A DNA stretch of 64,000 nucleotides from Plectrocnemia conspersa (Eukaryota > Arthropoda > Insecta > Trichoptera > Polycentropodidae). The DNA is taken from contig VTFK01000216.1 of NCBI GenBank assembly GCA_009617715.1, forward strand, positions 248,001 to 312,000, given 5' to 3'. Shown piece by piece: positions 24,915 through 38,600 of this stretch (position 1 is the first letter of the stretch; every line of letters starts with the position of its first letter). Under the pieces are notes generated by a model. The model had not been told where the DNA came from, did not search any database, and saw only the letters and a program-made list of their open reading frames with translations. A program made the translations under genes and the position numbers.

Positions 24915-26109
24915 ATTATCTAGGATGAGAAATATGTTAATTATAAACACAAAAAATCTACAATAGTCTTATATTGCCCCACTTTAATTTTTGTGCAACA
25001 ATATTATATATGTTTAATAAATTAGATAAAACGATGTTGCAAAAATTATAAAATAGGGCAATGAGAGTAGCCTTAACTAAAAAAAATTTACTATTTGTAG
25101 AAGTATGATTGATAAATTAGAATAGTTAGATATACGTGAAATATTGAAATTGAATATTTTTGTACTCGCATATAAGTTAAAAATAATATGTTGTTTTTAA
25201 TGATAAATAAAGATGTACATAGAATTAATATTATAAATAGATATAACTAAAGAATTGATTTATTATCTATTATTGAACGGATTTTATGAATTTTATGATA
25301 TATTTAGACAATCCTACTTTTTTCATACATTTTGAAATACATTATAATATTTTTCTTTTTACCTAATAAAATTATTAACTTTTTTCTTTATTGCAATGCT
25401 TATAACAAGGGCCAGGGCCAGCTTGAGTTGCGGGCTAAACTAGCGGTCGCCTGGGACACTAATTACTCCAAATGAGGTCACAATTTGATTATATTTAACA
25501 TGATATACATATATATATCTCATTGACTCATTGAAAAAAAATTCGGAGATGGTATTTGAACAAAATTTTGTAAATGACTTTTTTTTCCACACCTACAGCA
25601 ATTTATTTTCTCTCAAAATTTTTTTGTGATGACTATTTTATGTTTTATTTTAATTATATTTTAATTATATTTTTTAGCTCTCTTAAGGAATTATAACAAA
25701 TATTTTCATGACAACATTTTTTCTGTATCTGTCATCCGTTAACCTTCTCGAAGAAAAATTTATGATTTTTAGATCTCTCAAAAAAAGTAATTTTCCAAAT
25801 GACTTTTTTTTTTTAGAGCCCAGAGTGCTGGACATTTTCGGGCCGGCCTTAGCTACAGGTTAAAGATTAAAATAACGATTTAGGAAAGATTGAGGAAACA
25901 AGTAATACGCGCTCCGTCAAACGAAACCGAGCATCTTCTGAATGCCCTATTGCAAACTTTAGCAATCTCGAATCTGAACGAATGCCACTTTCAAGTTTTA
26001 TATGTTACGACCATATTTACAAATTGGGTGTCATTTGTGTTACAATTAAATTCATTTTAATTTTGTGAATTAAAATTGCCTTATTATGTAATAATTTTAT
26101 GGGTATAGA

Positions 26110-26597
26110 AAAAAATTGATTCGGAACGAAATTTTCCGAATTCGGTGCCGGGCCGCTAGGGGTTGAAAAGCGTCGCGCAAAGAAGAAAAGCCGCGCTGCA
26201 GTGGGCACAGTTTGAGGAGCGCGAGCGGACGCTCGGGTCGACGCCAACGGTCGACGGTCGATCGTCGATATAGAGAGCGGCATCGCTCGACTCGGTCGTC
26301 ATAGTAGTAGCTGCGGCTCGCGCTCGTGAAAATCTTTTTATTGATGTTGGCGCGGGAGTGGGGGCGGGCGCGGCCCTTCGGGAAAAGTCGGGTGGCGTCG
26401 GGCAACTTCGCGCACCGCACTTTGGGAAAACCCGCCGCGCGCTAACGACGACGGAAACCGTCGAGAAATGCGGCGGTGGTGAGGCGGAGCCGCCATCGCG
26501 GGGCTCCGGCGACACACGGCCGCTGTCAAGATGCGGAGGGCGCGGGACCTCGGCCCCCCGCGCCCCCCGCGGCTAGCTCCGCGCTGAGCGCCGCACC
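26110..26597 (+). promoter_or_regulatory. CpG-island promoter and 5' leader of the Syd-1 gene
   Basis: GC rises sharply from about 26.1 kb and stays high past exon 1 to about 27.3 kb. The leader includes a 19-codon upstream frame (26531..26587) ending 10 bases before the main ATG, and an in-frame TAG at 26574..26576. No TATA box near a clear start; the transcription start site cannot be fixed from sequence. Confidence 0.65.
26531..26587 (+). CDS. Upstream short reading frame in the Syd-1 leader
   Basis: ATG CGG AGG ... CGC TGA gives an 18-residue Arg/Pro-rich peptide. It stops 10 bases before the main start codon. If it lies in the mRNA it could reduce initiation at the main ATG. Whether it is translated is unknown. 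Confidence 0.3.
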   Translation: MRRARDLGPPRPPRLAPR

Positions 26598-26684
26598 ATG
26601 CAGTGGAGGAAGCTGGCGCGCTTCAAGACAGCCTCCGGTGGAACGTCGCGCGCCCGCAACATGCTCTGCTGCGGCCGCAGGAAG
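26598..26684 (+). CDS. Syd-1 exon 1 (start codon)
   Basis: 29 codons from ATG in context CGCACCATGC, donor GTAACG, phase 0. It reads [13 protein letters not shown] and ends [12 protein letters not shown] second in-frame ATG at 26661 would give a protein starting MLCC, with adjacent cysteines that could be lipidated. The first ATG after the in-frame TAG was chosen. Confidence 0.8.
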
Positions 26685-29600
26685 GTAACGATTTCGTGGA
26701 TCCCGGCGCGTTCCCGGCGCTTTCTCGCGCGGGCGGCGCCGGATCGATAGAGGCGCGAGGGTAGGGGGTAGGGGAGCCGGCGCGCCGCACTCCGAAGCGC
26801 CATTTTCTTTGCAAACAGCACGCCCGGACCTCCGTCGCGCCCGCACCCCGTTATCGCACCTCATCGCCTCGTCACATGTGCGACAGCGAGGGCAGCGGAT
26901 GCTTTTTCTCGCGAAAGGTCAGCCATTTTTCTCAAAATAAATCGTTAGGTCAGACATTCTTAAAATTCGAATCGATCTAAACCCCTCGTTTATCGACCAT
27001 CATTTTTCAAATTATCCACTCGTATACATAATATTCGTATACATAACGCGCTCGGGGCGTGGGGTTCACAGCGCGCTTGCGTCGGTCGTAGAGGCTACGG
27101 GCTAAGCGGAGTACTACGCGTACGGTTCATTCACGCCGCCGCCTACTACGGCCATTTCTGTGTAGTAAAAAAGCCGCGATTATGATGGCCGACGGCCGCC
27201 GGAATTGTCGCGCTTCCGTCGCGAGACGTCGTCGCACGTGGGCCGACGGCGGCTCGTCTCTCGGATCGATGATGCTGCGTTTCAGATGGCGGATCGTATC
27301 GAAAGCTCCGAGATTATTGCGATACCGGCTTTTCCAAATCTTCCGAATTTAAAAAAAAATGTTAAGATTTACTCGCCGTATATCTTTCTGACGGCTTATC
27401 GCTAATTAGCGTGTCATTAAAATGATAAGATTTCATATTTTTAAATTAAATTATTTAACGCATTATTATAAGGCAATTTATTGACTAACAAGAAAGCAAT
27501 GTTGGAAAATAAATAAGAGAAAATATTTTTCATTTAAATTAATTGGTAATAATATTAGTACTGTTCAAGAGTTTTGGCCACCTAATCCAGTAACATTATT
27601 TAAATAATAACATCACAGCATCTCGGATTTTTATAACCAAACGATTTTTTTCTTGATGTCTAACAATTAGCACATCTGTTTTTACAATATTATTTTTATA
27701 AACTTGTTATTTTTAAATACTTAGCTGCATTGTTATCAATATTTTTCGCTTTACACTTTTTTTGTCCTCAAAAGAGCCTGTTTTTGCAATATTTTTAAAA
27801 CTATGTTACACTGCGTTTCATAAAACTTTGACTTTTTTTTCAACCTGTCGTTAACTTAATTATTTTTTTTGTGATTACTTGGTACCCTTGGAATATTAAT
27901 ATTCTTTCTATTGTTATATAAATTTTACAACAAACAAACGAGTTTAAAAATGAAAAAAAATAAGCAAAAAACTTTTGTCAAAATACCTCACCTATCTATA
28001 ATTTTGGCTATTAATGAATTATATTTAACTCTCCATACGTTATTGAATAAAAGAGGACACAAACACAAGTGAATTATTGTCAAAATAATTATTTTATTTT
28101 TGAATAGCAAGCAAGTTTGGGGTCGGCCGTTCGAAAAATTATTTTTTTCGTATAATTTTATAGAAAGTTTCCTAACTCAAAAAAAAAAACAAAATAATTA
28201 AACTCTTATGTTTTAAACAGATACGTTGATTATTCGACGACAAGAAAAAATTGTACGGTAATAAAAAGCCGAGATGCTGTGATGTTATTATTCAAATAAT
28301 GATACTGGATCAGATGGTCCAAAACTTTTGCACAGTACTGATGCTTTCAAGATAATATTTATTAAATTATATTAAAACTAAGAATATTAACTTTTAAGAA
28401 AAATATTGTTAAAACTAAAATTATTGTTAAAACTATATAACTGTTTGACGCGTTTTATTAGTTTACTCAAAATATATTTGTGTAAAGCTCGATTATGCAC
28501 GAAGATAAAATTAATTTCATAACATTAGATTATTAACGAAAAATATACATTTTTCATAGATAATAATTACCTTTCTTTATTGTAATAAGGGCGAATAAAA
28601 ACAACATACTTTTAACATATTAAGATTCCGGTGGTGATCAAATTTTTAAATGCAGTTTCAGCAGAAGCTTAATTATCAAGAAACTATGTCTAATTGTTAT
28701 AGTAAATCAAGCAATATTTCATATTCAAACATTTTGATGATTCAGTTGCGCATTGTCGTGAAAGAGAATTAAACCTTTTCTATTTCACAGTTATAAGTGA
28801 ATTTTCGATTCGATTTCTCAATTCTCAGCTGTAATGGTTTTGTCAGGCTTAAAAATATAGGATTATACAAAGCACAGATCACCAAACGCTTTGGAGCTTT
28901 ATTTTTTGTGTACTGCTTTCTATTTTCATAAATAATCTAATTTTCATTTCACGTTACAATACGATTGATAAATAAATGGATGTTGCATAAAAGAAAATCG
29001 TAACAGTGATTTTTATTTTTATTTAATTCGTGCGGCACCCATTTGTCAATCCTTTTTGATTTTCTTAGCTGTTTTTCTGGACCTTGGACCATAAATTTAA
29101 ACTACTAACTTTTGTGCAATTATTTTGCATGGTTTTAATTTTAACGCATTTATTTGAACGTTATTAGCATTAAAAAAAAGTTATTAAAACTTTTTTCCAA
29201 ATACGAGAAATTAATTTGTCAAATCATTTTTATTTTTAGGTATAGCACTGATAAGGTTTTTTATAGGAACATATAACCGATCGATGATCAGCGAATTGAT
29301 CAGTTATATCGTTTCTGTGTGTTTAGTTGTAAAATCATTCTCAAATATTTTAAATAGCAAGGGTCTTAATATTTAATTTAAAGTTACGTCTGGGATTTGA
29401 TATATGATTTTTTAATTACATTCCAAAGATTATTCAATTCAAAAACGAGTTCTAAATAATTTTTAAAAAGTTCAGCACAAATATATTGAAAAAAAATTAT
29501 ATTATTATTATGAAAAGTACGGTATACGCATTTATATAAAATTTCGAATACTGTAAAAATTAGCTCATGAAAATGGGCAAACTTTTAGCCGTACAAAATT

Positions 29601-32600
29601 TCTGTTAAGGGTATATTTTCATCGAATGTTGATTCATGAGTATCTACAAAAGATGTCAGGTGTAGTAGAGCCCCTATATATAATATAAATTCAAATATAC
29701 GTTGCCAGTTGACACAATCAAAAGCTTTGCTATATAATCTAAGAGGCACAGGATATTGGCTTATCAAACTTGGCGCATGTATAAAATATGTTTGCGTGTC
29801 TCAAACGACAGATCTACTTTGTTGTGAAATTCAATGCTTGTTTCATTGTGCGCAAAGTTCAAGAAGCATATCAACCAATCCTTCAGATTATTTAGTATTA
29901 TGTTTATGTAATTTTTTTTTTATTAATTTGCTGATATTTTATTAGTTTAGTCCGATTTTCTGTTCCCTAATATATTTAATCCCTTAACAGCGATTGATTA
30001 GTAGTTCATCATAAATATATAAAAATATGAAAATATATATATAGTATTTATTAACTCGACTGGTCAGCTTTTTTATATTAATGATATTCAGTATTTCTCT
30101 GAAATTATACAAAACATTTTAAAGATACCTTCAAACTGTATATTTAATATTATATATATTCTTATAAAAATGTAATACTATATATACATATATAGTATTA
30201 CATTTTTATATTTTGTAATATTATACAACATATATTTTCATATAAAAATATGAAAATATATTTAATATTTATTAACTCGACTTGGTGAGCTTATATAATA
30301 TGTATTAAATATATTAAGTAGTTTTTTTAAATTATACGAAACATTTTAAAAATACTTTTAAATAAAACAAGGACAGAAAACAAATATAAAAAAGTACCAT
30401 ACTAAATTATTTCAACATAGGCTTATTCAAATTTGCTTTTTTATTACTGTTGTCAAACTTTGATATTACGAAATTTTCAACAGGTAATTGGTATGGAACA
30501 ATACTTTACATTTCATTTGATAATACAATAAGATTTTAAAACTCATAAAACAAAAACAATATTGACGCTAATTAATTAATTATGCTATACCTTTTGATTC
30601 CGATTATGTAAATCGTTGTGCTTTCTAAATTTTTGATATCACAACACAAATAACAAGCGTTTACAAACATATTTTATTGTTTGTTCTATAGTACTTATAT
30701 TCATATAAAAAAATATGTTTTTTGTTATATTGCATAATACAAATAAAATTTAACAAAAATTTAGTTTTTTATTTTTAATATTATAAATAAGATTTTATAA
30801 AAATAAACTCTTTATTTTACTTTATATATCAAACTCTAGCTTTTAGTCTATAAATGAAATATTCTATATAAATAACAATAGATATGTTTACAATATATTT
30901 TATAATATTTATTTAAGGGCTGTCATGTTTATCTTTTTGTTCCTCTTCAATTAATTTTCAATGTAATTCACAAAAAAAATCAAAAACTTCAGACCGGTCG
31001 CCGTTTCTTCCGCACTTGTTAGGATGTTTGATATAATTCTTCACAGATATATTCACAATTACCGTCAGCAAGCACTAGTACCAATAACACGAGTTTCGTC
31101 CGCGTCGTTCCACAGCCACTAACCTCTTGTGTCTTTCGAATGCGGTGATAAAATCCCTTGATTCTATGATCCAGATCAATGTAGTCTATATCGATTTTGT
31201 CATGAGCTTATTTTTTTAAAGTAGATCAACTTTGTTTTTCGAACGGTTTTATTAGGTTTTTTCGGGTCACTTAAATCGCGTCCGTCATTATGTGAATTAT
31301 AGCAATCGTCACTCCGATGAATATTTTGCTTATTATGGAGTACCACATGGGTCTAATCTGGGTCCTCTGCTCTATTTGCTCTTCATATATGCGGAAATTA
31401 AGAACTCAGAATATTTATTATATGACCTAAAAATGCTCAAGAGTATTCGCACAAATTTGGATTTACTCTCTTTACGAAAAGAAAGTGATCGATAGTTTTC
31501 AGTGTCACGATGTCACATTTTTAGATCTTCTTACCCGGCGGTATTTTCATATAGTTTAGGCGGAGGTATTTTAAGCAGAATTTTTCCATTAATGACATGG
31601 GAGTAACGTTTAAGAAGGGATGAAGATGCCAAAATTTGCGACAAGGCGTCGAGGATGCTCAGTTTCGTTATGCGGAGCAAGTATCACTTCAATAATTTAT
31701 TGACGACTCACATTCCGTGCGATACGCTAGTTTGTAGTGTCTTCGAATATGACTCCATTGTCTGGAATCCAAGTAAAGTGAATTACTTCTTGTTGTAGAG
31801 AATTCAAATAAAATTACAAATATATCTACAATATGGAGTACGAGTCGTACCCGTTTTTTTGTATCCAAATGCCTTTTTCGGCGTAGCGTCTACTCAATAA
31901 AGCACTTCTTAAAGCTGTATCGAGAACCCATTAATGCTCGGAAACTTTCGGCTTTGATCTTTAGAGTGCACCTGAGAGTCGCGATCGCATCTTTTATTCT
32001 TCCCCGTTGCGGTCAGGATGTCAGCGCTTGAAAACGCTCTTCTCGCACGAGCCATCCAGCTTCGCAATGATCTTACCAAACACAAGGATGTTTTCAGCGA
32101 TAGCTTTGAGGAGCTGAAAAAAAATATTATGTCATCCACAGCCTTTGATACCATAAAATACAGATTGACTTTATTTTAACAAGAAATGCTTTTGCAATTA
32201 TTTCATGGGTTAAAAACAAATACTTCTTATTAAATAGTATTTTTGTACATTTTTTTTTATATACTAGTTGACAATATTTGGGTGGAAAATAAATTCTGAT
32301 TCAAAGAATACATCTTTAGCAAAATTCTGTATTATCAAACTTTTAAGAAGATATTAAAACCTAATAATATATATTTTTTATTTATGAGAAACGTCATTGG
32401 TTATAATTTATAATTATAACCGCTAATATTATAAATTACATGTTTTTGTATGTACAGTGTTAAGAATTGGTTCTATAGTTAGTTTATGCTTCCTTAAATT
32501 ACGATAGTAGCTTAACGCTCCCGGAAATTTGACACCGTATATAGAAGTTATCGATCTGAATGCGTTAATATACCACTGTATAAGTATTAGAAGCTCGTTT

Positions 32601-35600
32601 AAGTATTCAAGACACCCAATTTAACGTTTAACGAAAATTTAAACGCATAATGTAATTTAAAATTCATCTAATAATATGGATACTTTCAATAATACAATGA
32701 AATAATTTGTCGCCCAATTTTATTATATAATTTAGGTAAATCTGTCAGATAACATTAGTTAGACTCTGCAGAATTTGAACCTTTAACTATGTCCGTCAAC
32801 CCTCCCATCACTTAAATATGCCAAAGCATAGTACCGATTAACATAACACTTAAACTATTTTATGTACAAAACAAGTTAAGCATCTATTATAACTATTTTT
32901 ATGATACACGTGTATTTACATAACGAATTATACACCGAAACGATGCCGTAACCTCGTTCGAGCTTCTTTTTCGAGCGACATTTCGTGTCAACCCGTTTCC
33001 ATTGTATAAATTCAAGAATAAACGAAAATGCACGTGTATACACACGTATATTATAATATTCAAGACCGAACATTTTAAAAGCATCCAATTTGGATACAGC
33101 ACGAACGTTTGAAAAAGTTTTGGCGGCCGCTGTAGCGCAGTGGGCAAATCCTCAACTTATGGTTCGAGATTCCTGGATCAATTCTCGAACCGAAATTGAA
33201 TTCTAAAAGATTTCCGATTCGGTTACTACCATATAAACATTTTCTTACTGCAACTTACGCTTTATAAAATCAGCGGCAACGCAATTCCTTTCTCAAGAAA
33301 ATATGTACGCTGGAGTCACCAATTTCAATACATAATATGATTTTTTTAGAATTGAGTAGAATTGAATTAGGGATTTTTATTTGTGTAATACAACATTACC
33401 CGTGAGTCTTAGCTAAATATTTGGTTTAGAGCAGTTTCTTATTCAAACTAATACTAATCTATATGCAAGTTAAACCAATAAGCTGACGGTGGCGTAAATA
33501 TAATTTCCACAATATTCCATTTATAAAAACGTGTTTTTAAATATTATATGGATAGCGTTTAAAATGCGATTTTTTTTGCTATTGGCTCCGAATGGTTAAA
33601 TTATTGCTGCCTAAAGAATGCACCAGACTCTTTTTTTTATATTAAAGCTATATTTGTCTATGTTGCAGATGCATTTCTTAATGTATTTATATATGGCTAA
33701 TTGCAATTAGCGAATCTGACTACAATCATTATTAAATTTTCGAATTTTTTTGTAAATAGTGCTTTACAATTGTAATATTTTTATTCAAATTACAATTTTG
33801 TTTTTAATCACAGATTATGTTTTCTTAGATTTTCCCAATCTCATGGATTAATATTGTAATAAATATTTTTTATAAAAATAGCTTGGTCGTTACGGTTATT
33901 AAATAATGAAATAATGAAATAGTTGCTGGCTATCATAACACATTAAACCTGTTAATAACTTGACAAGTTCCCCCAATGCGTCATGATGACTATTATACAA
34001 GCAAGAATTATACCATTAAATATTTAAAAAAATATATTATGTACATATATTTAAAGTATGATAGATGAGCACTATCCCATATATTTTTTCCCGCTCCTCA
34101 TAATTATCGCCGAAAACATCTTTGTATTTGCCAGGCTCGTGCAATAAGAGCGTTCTCAAGCATTTATGATCTTAACTACGACGAGTATGAATAAGGGACG
34201 CGATCGTGACTCTCTAGAGCACTTTAAAGCTTGCAGCTGAAAGTAGCGAAGCATTAACAGATGATGATTTTGTGTAACCCGTTGTAACGCATTGAGCTAA
34301 ACGCCTGTCAAAATACAGTAGAAGAATAAAAAATTACTAATCTAAAAATCTGTTCGTCTTTAATATTCTATATGAGCTGAAAATGGTTCCGATGCCGTCG
34401 CAGTGGGAACGCTCGGTAACGAGCGTTCCCACTGCGATAACACGATTATTAAAGATTTTTTATACCTAATATGTACGACTTTCATATAAGATTCGAACTC
34501 AGGGCTTTTGGTTTTTATTCACCGACTTTACCACTGGTTATTTCAATATTTTTTTTTAAATGTGATATTTAAAGTAACACTGCATATTTTGACGAGTTTA
34601 CTCATTGAATGACAACGATCCGTTCATAAGCCTAGAGATATGTTTCACATTTGCTAACAACCTGATACTTTCAATCTTCATAGACAAAACATAAATTTAA
34701 TTCTTCATTTTAATAATATTTGTGTATATTTACATTTACTAGTATTAAATAATTAGTTGAAAAAAAAAAAAAAAATTGAAACGTGAAACTATTAATATTA
34801 TATTTTAAAATATACATATATTTAGATATTTATTAGATTTAGCTCAATTTTAATTAATCATCGCGGTTTTAGCCGATATTAAGGAAAGTTAGAAAAACCT
34901 CATTTGTGATGATCCATCATATTAATAATTTATTCTGATTTTTCAGACACGATAGAAATTAAAAAAAAAACATTTGGGTTTTTGTGGGATATAATCTACA
35001 AATTTTTCAGGCGTTAGATGTTAGTCATCGACTTAAAAAACTTATCTCTCGTGCTGATTTATTTTCGAGCAGTTGTCATAATAGTCCTGGTACTCTATAT
35101 CCCAAGGATTTCTTGCAGTAGAATCGAATTTTACTACACAAAAAGAAGTATATGCTGTGAATAGATATGTAATAAATATATAAAATTATCGTTTAAGTAA
35201 AGCATATTATATTTATATACTCTTCGTTGATTTCTTAACGGATAATATTTATAATAAAATACTTAAAACTGAACATTTTAAAAGCTTCCAATTTGAACAT
35301 AGCACGAATGTTTGAAAAAGTTTTTCGAGGCCTAATCATGGTGAGGGGTATGTACGTACCGCGTATACACTTCACCACGAAAAAACGTAATTTGCCGCAA
35401 TTATCCCCCGAGAACTATGGAAATTTATAGTACATCAATTATAAAGCTATTGTAATGTCGCGGCAGGTGGGTGGGAAATTCGATTATCTCTCTGTATTAT
35501 TCATGGAGTCGAACTCGCGGGGTCGGTGGAAATTCCTCTATTCGATTCGGTTCGGGGTCACCGGTTCGGCGGTTAATCGAATGTGTCGATCGAACCAGAT

Positions 35601-38600
35601 AATCGTTCGAAATGAACTTTCTCCTGCGGTATGTAGTATGTAAAAGCATTTCGATTCGGACATGCTATATGTGTGTTTGTATTGTAAACCGACCTTTACA
35701 CGACCTACGTGTGTGCATTACAATGGTCGTAAAAATCGAATGCCGCCGTAAAACTCGATACAACATGATCGAATCAGGTAGATTATGGGGCAAAATGTTG
35801 CAATCCTTCTAAATTTTAAGCCTCTTTGTATTATACGTACAGTGTACATACATTAAAAATAAAATTACCGCTTGGAAAGCTTGAAAAATAACTAGATAAT
35901 ATTTTATATTTCAAAGTGACTCAATATGATTCATGGGTGGATATCACCCGTCATTTATTTTCACGGAAAATTTCCTATTAATAAGACCTCAAACAAGTAC
36001 CTGTAAGGAAAATTGCCTTAACCTATATATACCTTATAAAGTATACTTTTTAATTCAAGTATACACTATATACAGTAACGCATCACCTCCATAATCATCG
36101 TATTTCGTATGTTTATATTCAATTAATATATTTTTTAAGCTCTTATGATCGATCTACGAGTTACAAAGAAATTTCGGTCTCCCGTATTTATACCCGAATC
36201 GTAAAAAAATGTGAATAACAGCTATTGATGCTTTACCTACTTACATTTGTTATATTTTGAACAAGATAAAAATAAAGACTTATCTGGATTACTGAAAAAA
36301 ACAAGATTTATGTTCGCCAACAGGCAAATTTTATCGCGTAACCCTGTGGAAAGCCCCCACACATTTTTTCAATCTGTCTATTCCCACGCGAAGCGGTTTT
36401 GTAGTTTTTATATTACCAAAGCAAATGTAAGGCCGATTAGAGTAGTTGAAAGAATCGTAAAAAAATTGCAATTCAAATACTTTCCCTTTTTACAGCAGTA
36501 TAAAAAAAAGCAATGGTTGTAAAGCATTCGAATTTAATTTTTAACCAAAAAAGGTTCTATGTAAAAATTTGATAGAAATGAGAATACTCGATTTGCCGTT
36601 TTTCTCGAAAAGAAACATTTTTTAATAGAATAATAATAATATTTAATATTCTGCATTTTTATTTTTGTGTTTAACTTTCAATATTATGTAGTAAACACGT
36701 TGTGTACATTAATAAATAAATCATATTTTTGGCACAATTTCTAAGAAGTCAGACGAGCTCGGTAAATTCAATTTATATGCAGCTCGCAAAGCGCAAAAAA
36801 TCATTCGCAATCCAAAGAAGTAGTAGAAAAGAAAATTTCTGATTTCCTTTAGTGTGCGTACTATCGTACAAATATGATTTGAAGAGAGCAGCCTCGTGCT
36901 TCGATTGAATTGCGCTCAGAATTTAATGGGACCCCAAGGTCCGCAGTGGATCGAAGCCTTTTGAAAAATTTATACGGTAAAGAAAATCGGCAAACGGCTC
37001 CCTTTATCATATTTGAATACCTTTGTAGACTTTAAAACTCTGTAAAGGGTACGTCAACATTTTTCACAAAGAGAATATATGTTTTTTTTAAATATACATA
37101 TATATATATATATATATATTTGTTAGGGCGTCATACACAAGTAAGTCACTTTTAGATGGCATTCTAAAATGCTGCATTATTCAATGTAGAATCGATTACC
37201 TCTTCCAGTTCAAACGTGCCGGTATAACCGAGAAATAGATTTCATAGAGATCAGTGCTGTGTATTTTCGTTCTGTAAATAATTGAAGATCTTAGAAATAT
37301 AGTGTTGTGTATGTACAATATGAAGTTGATATTGTCATGTAGTTACAACTTTAAGGCTGTAGTTGCTTGTTTATATGGTTTCTCGGTGGGCGAGTTGCTT
37401 GTAAGATTGAGTATGTAATTTTCGTGTTTGTGTAATTCAGATCTGAAGCTTATATTGTATCGTGTATTAACTAAGTTACTGTGCTTAACATATCTGAATT
37501 TCGCTCAGTCTCAGATTAGTTCGAAACTAATTTATTTTACGGTATACTAAAATTATAATTTAAGTGTATTATATTTTTATTTAATTAATACAGGAGTGAA
37601 TTTATAGCAACTTTTTCATTTACATGCTGCTTTCAAAATAATATAGTTTTATTCTTTATTTATTAATGGTTTAATAAAATAGTTATTCGAATTTATTATT
37701 GTGGTCAAATTAAATAGAATATGTGTTATAGAAATAAATATTTTATTATATAATAATAAAAATTTCTGTAAAATATGTAAAAATCTATTAAATATACTTT
37801 TTATTTTTATATATAGCTATTATTTTATCACGTTCACTTTTATCCGCGCGATACATTCTGCTGTCTAATTTTGCTTATAATGGATTTAAAAATTACATAT
37901 TTTTAAACAAAAGAATATTCTTACGTTTGAACATAAAAATAAATATATCGACATTTAAAAGTAGTACATTTTTTAACTATAACACAAAAATATTACAAAG
38001 TTAGAACATAACCTAACCTAACCTAACTCAACCTAACTTACTATAAACTGTGTACGTGAATGTGGTATAGCTTACAGGTGACTAATTAAAAATATAGTAT
38101 ACTATAGTACTTTAAACAATACTCAAGAACACAAGCACCAGTATTTAGATGGCACGCAAAAACGAAGTTTTCCCAGAATATCTGGATTATGTATCTATAT
38201 TAGCAGCTGCTTAAAAAAATGTTTTACTAAGTACTCTTATCGATACGACTCAAAGAAATAATATCATTTTGTGGTAAATAAAAATCTAAAAAGCCTTTCC
38301 AATTAAAAGTAAGTCGGCATCATTATTTGTCAACCAAACCAGAGTAGCATGCTCGAGGGTACTGCATACTATGTGATTATACAAGGCACACAGTGCCTTC
38401 GAGCTCTAACATATTTAAGGCTTTATTTTAATCTGTATTTTTTCTTAAAATAGGACACTCATACCGGTTACTATTTGTGTGCGATTAAATACATTGTTAT
38501 GTCAACAAATTAAATGGTTTTTGCTTTACAATATATCATGGAATGAAATTATTTGCTACTATTAGCGAATTCCCACACACATAAATAAGATAAGTTTTAT

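Noticed and set aside
26017..26864. Several open frames on both strands around Syd-1 exon 1
   Set aside because: GC-rich CpG island suppresses stop codons in all frames. Only the ATG at 26598 joins in phase to exon 2.
33122..33195. tRNA gene
   Set aside because: Has A- and B-box-like sequences but no matched acceptor stem or anticodon arm; better explained as a SINE head.
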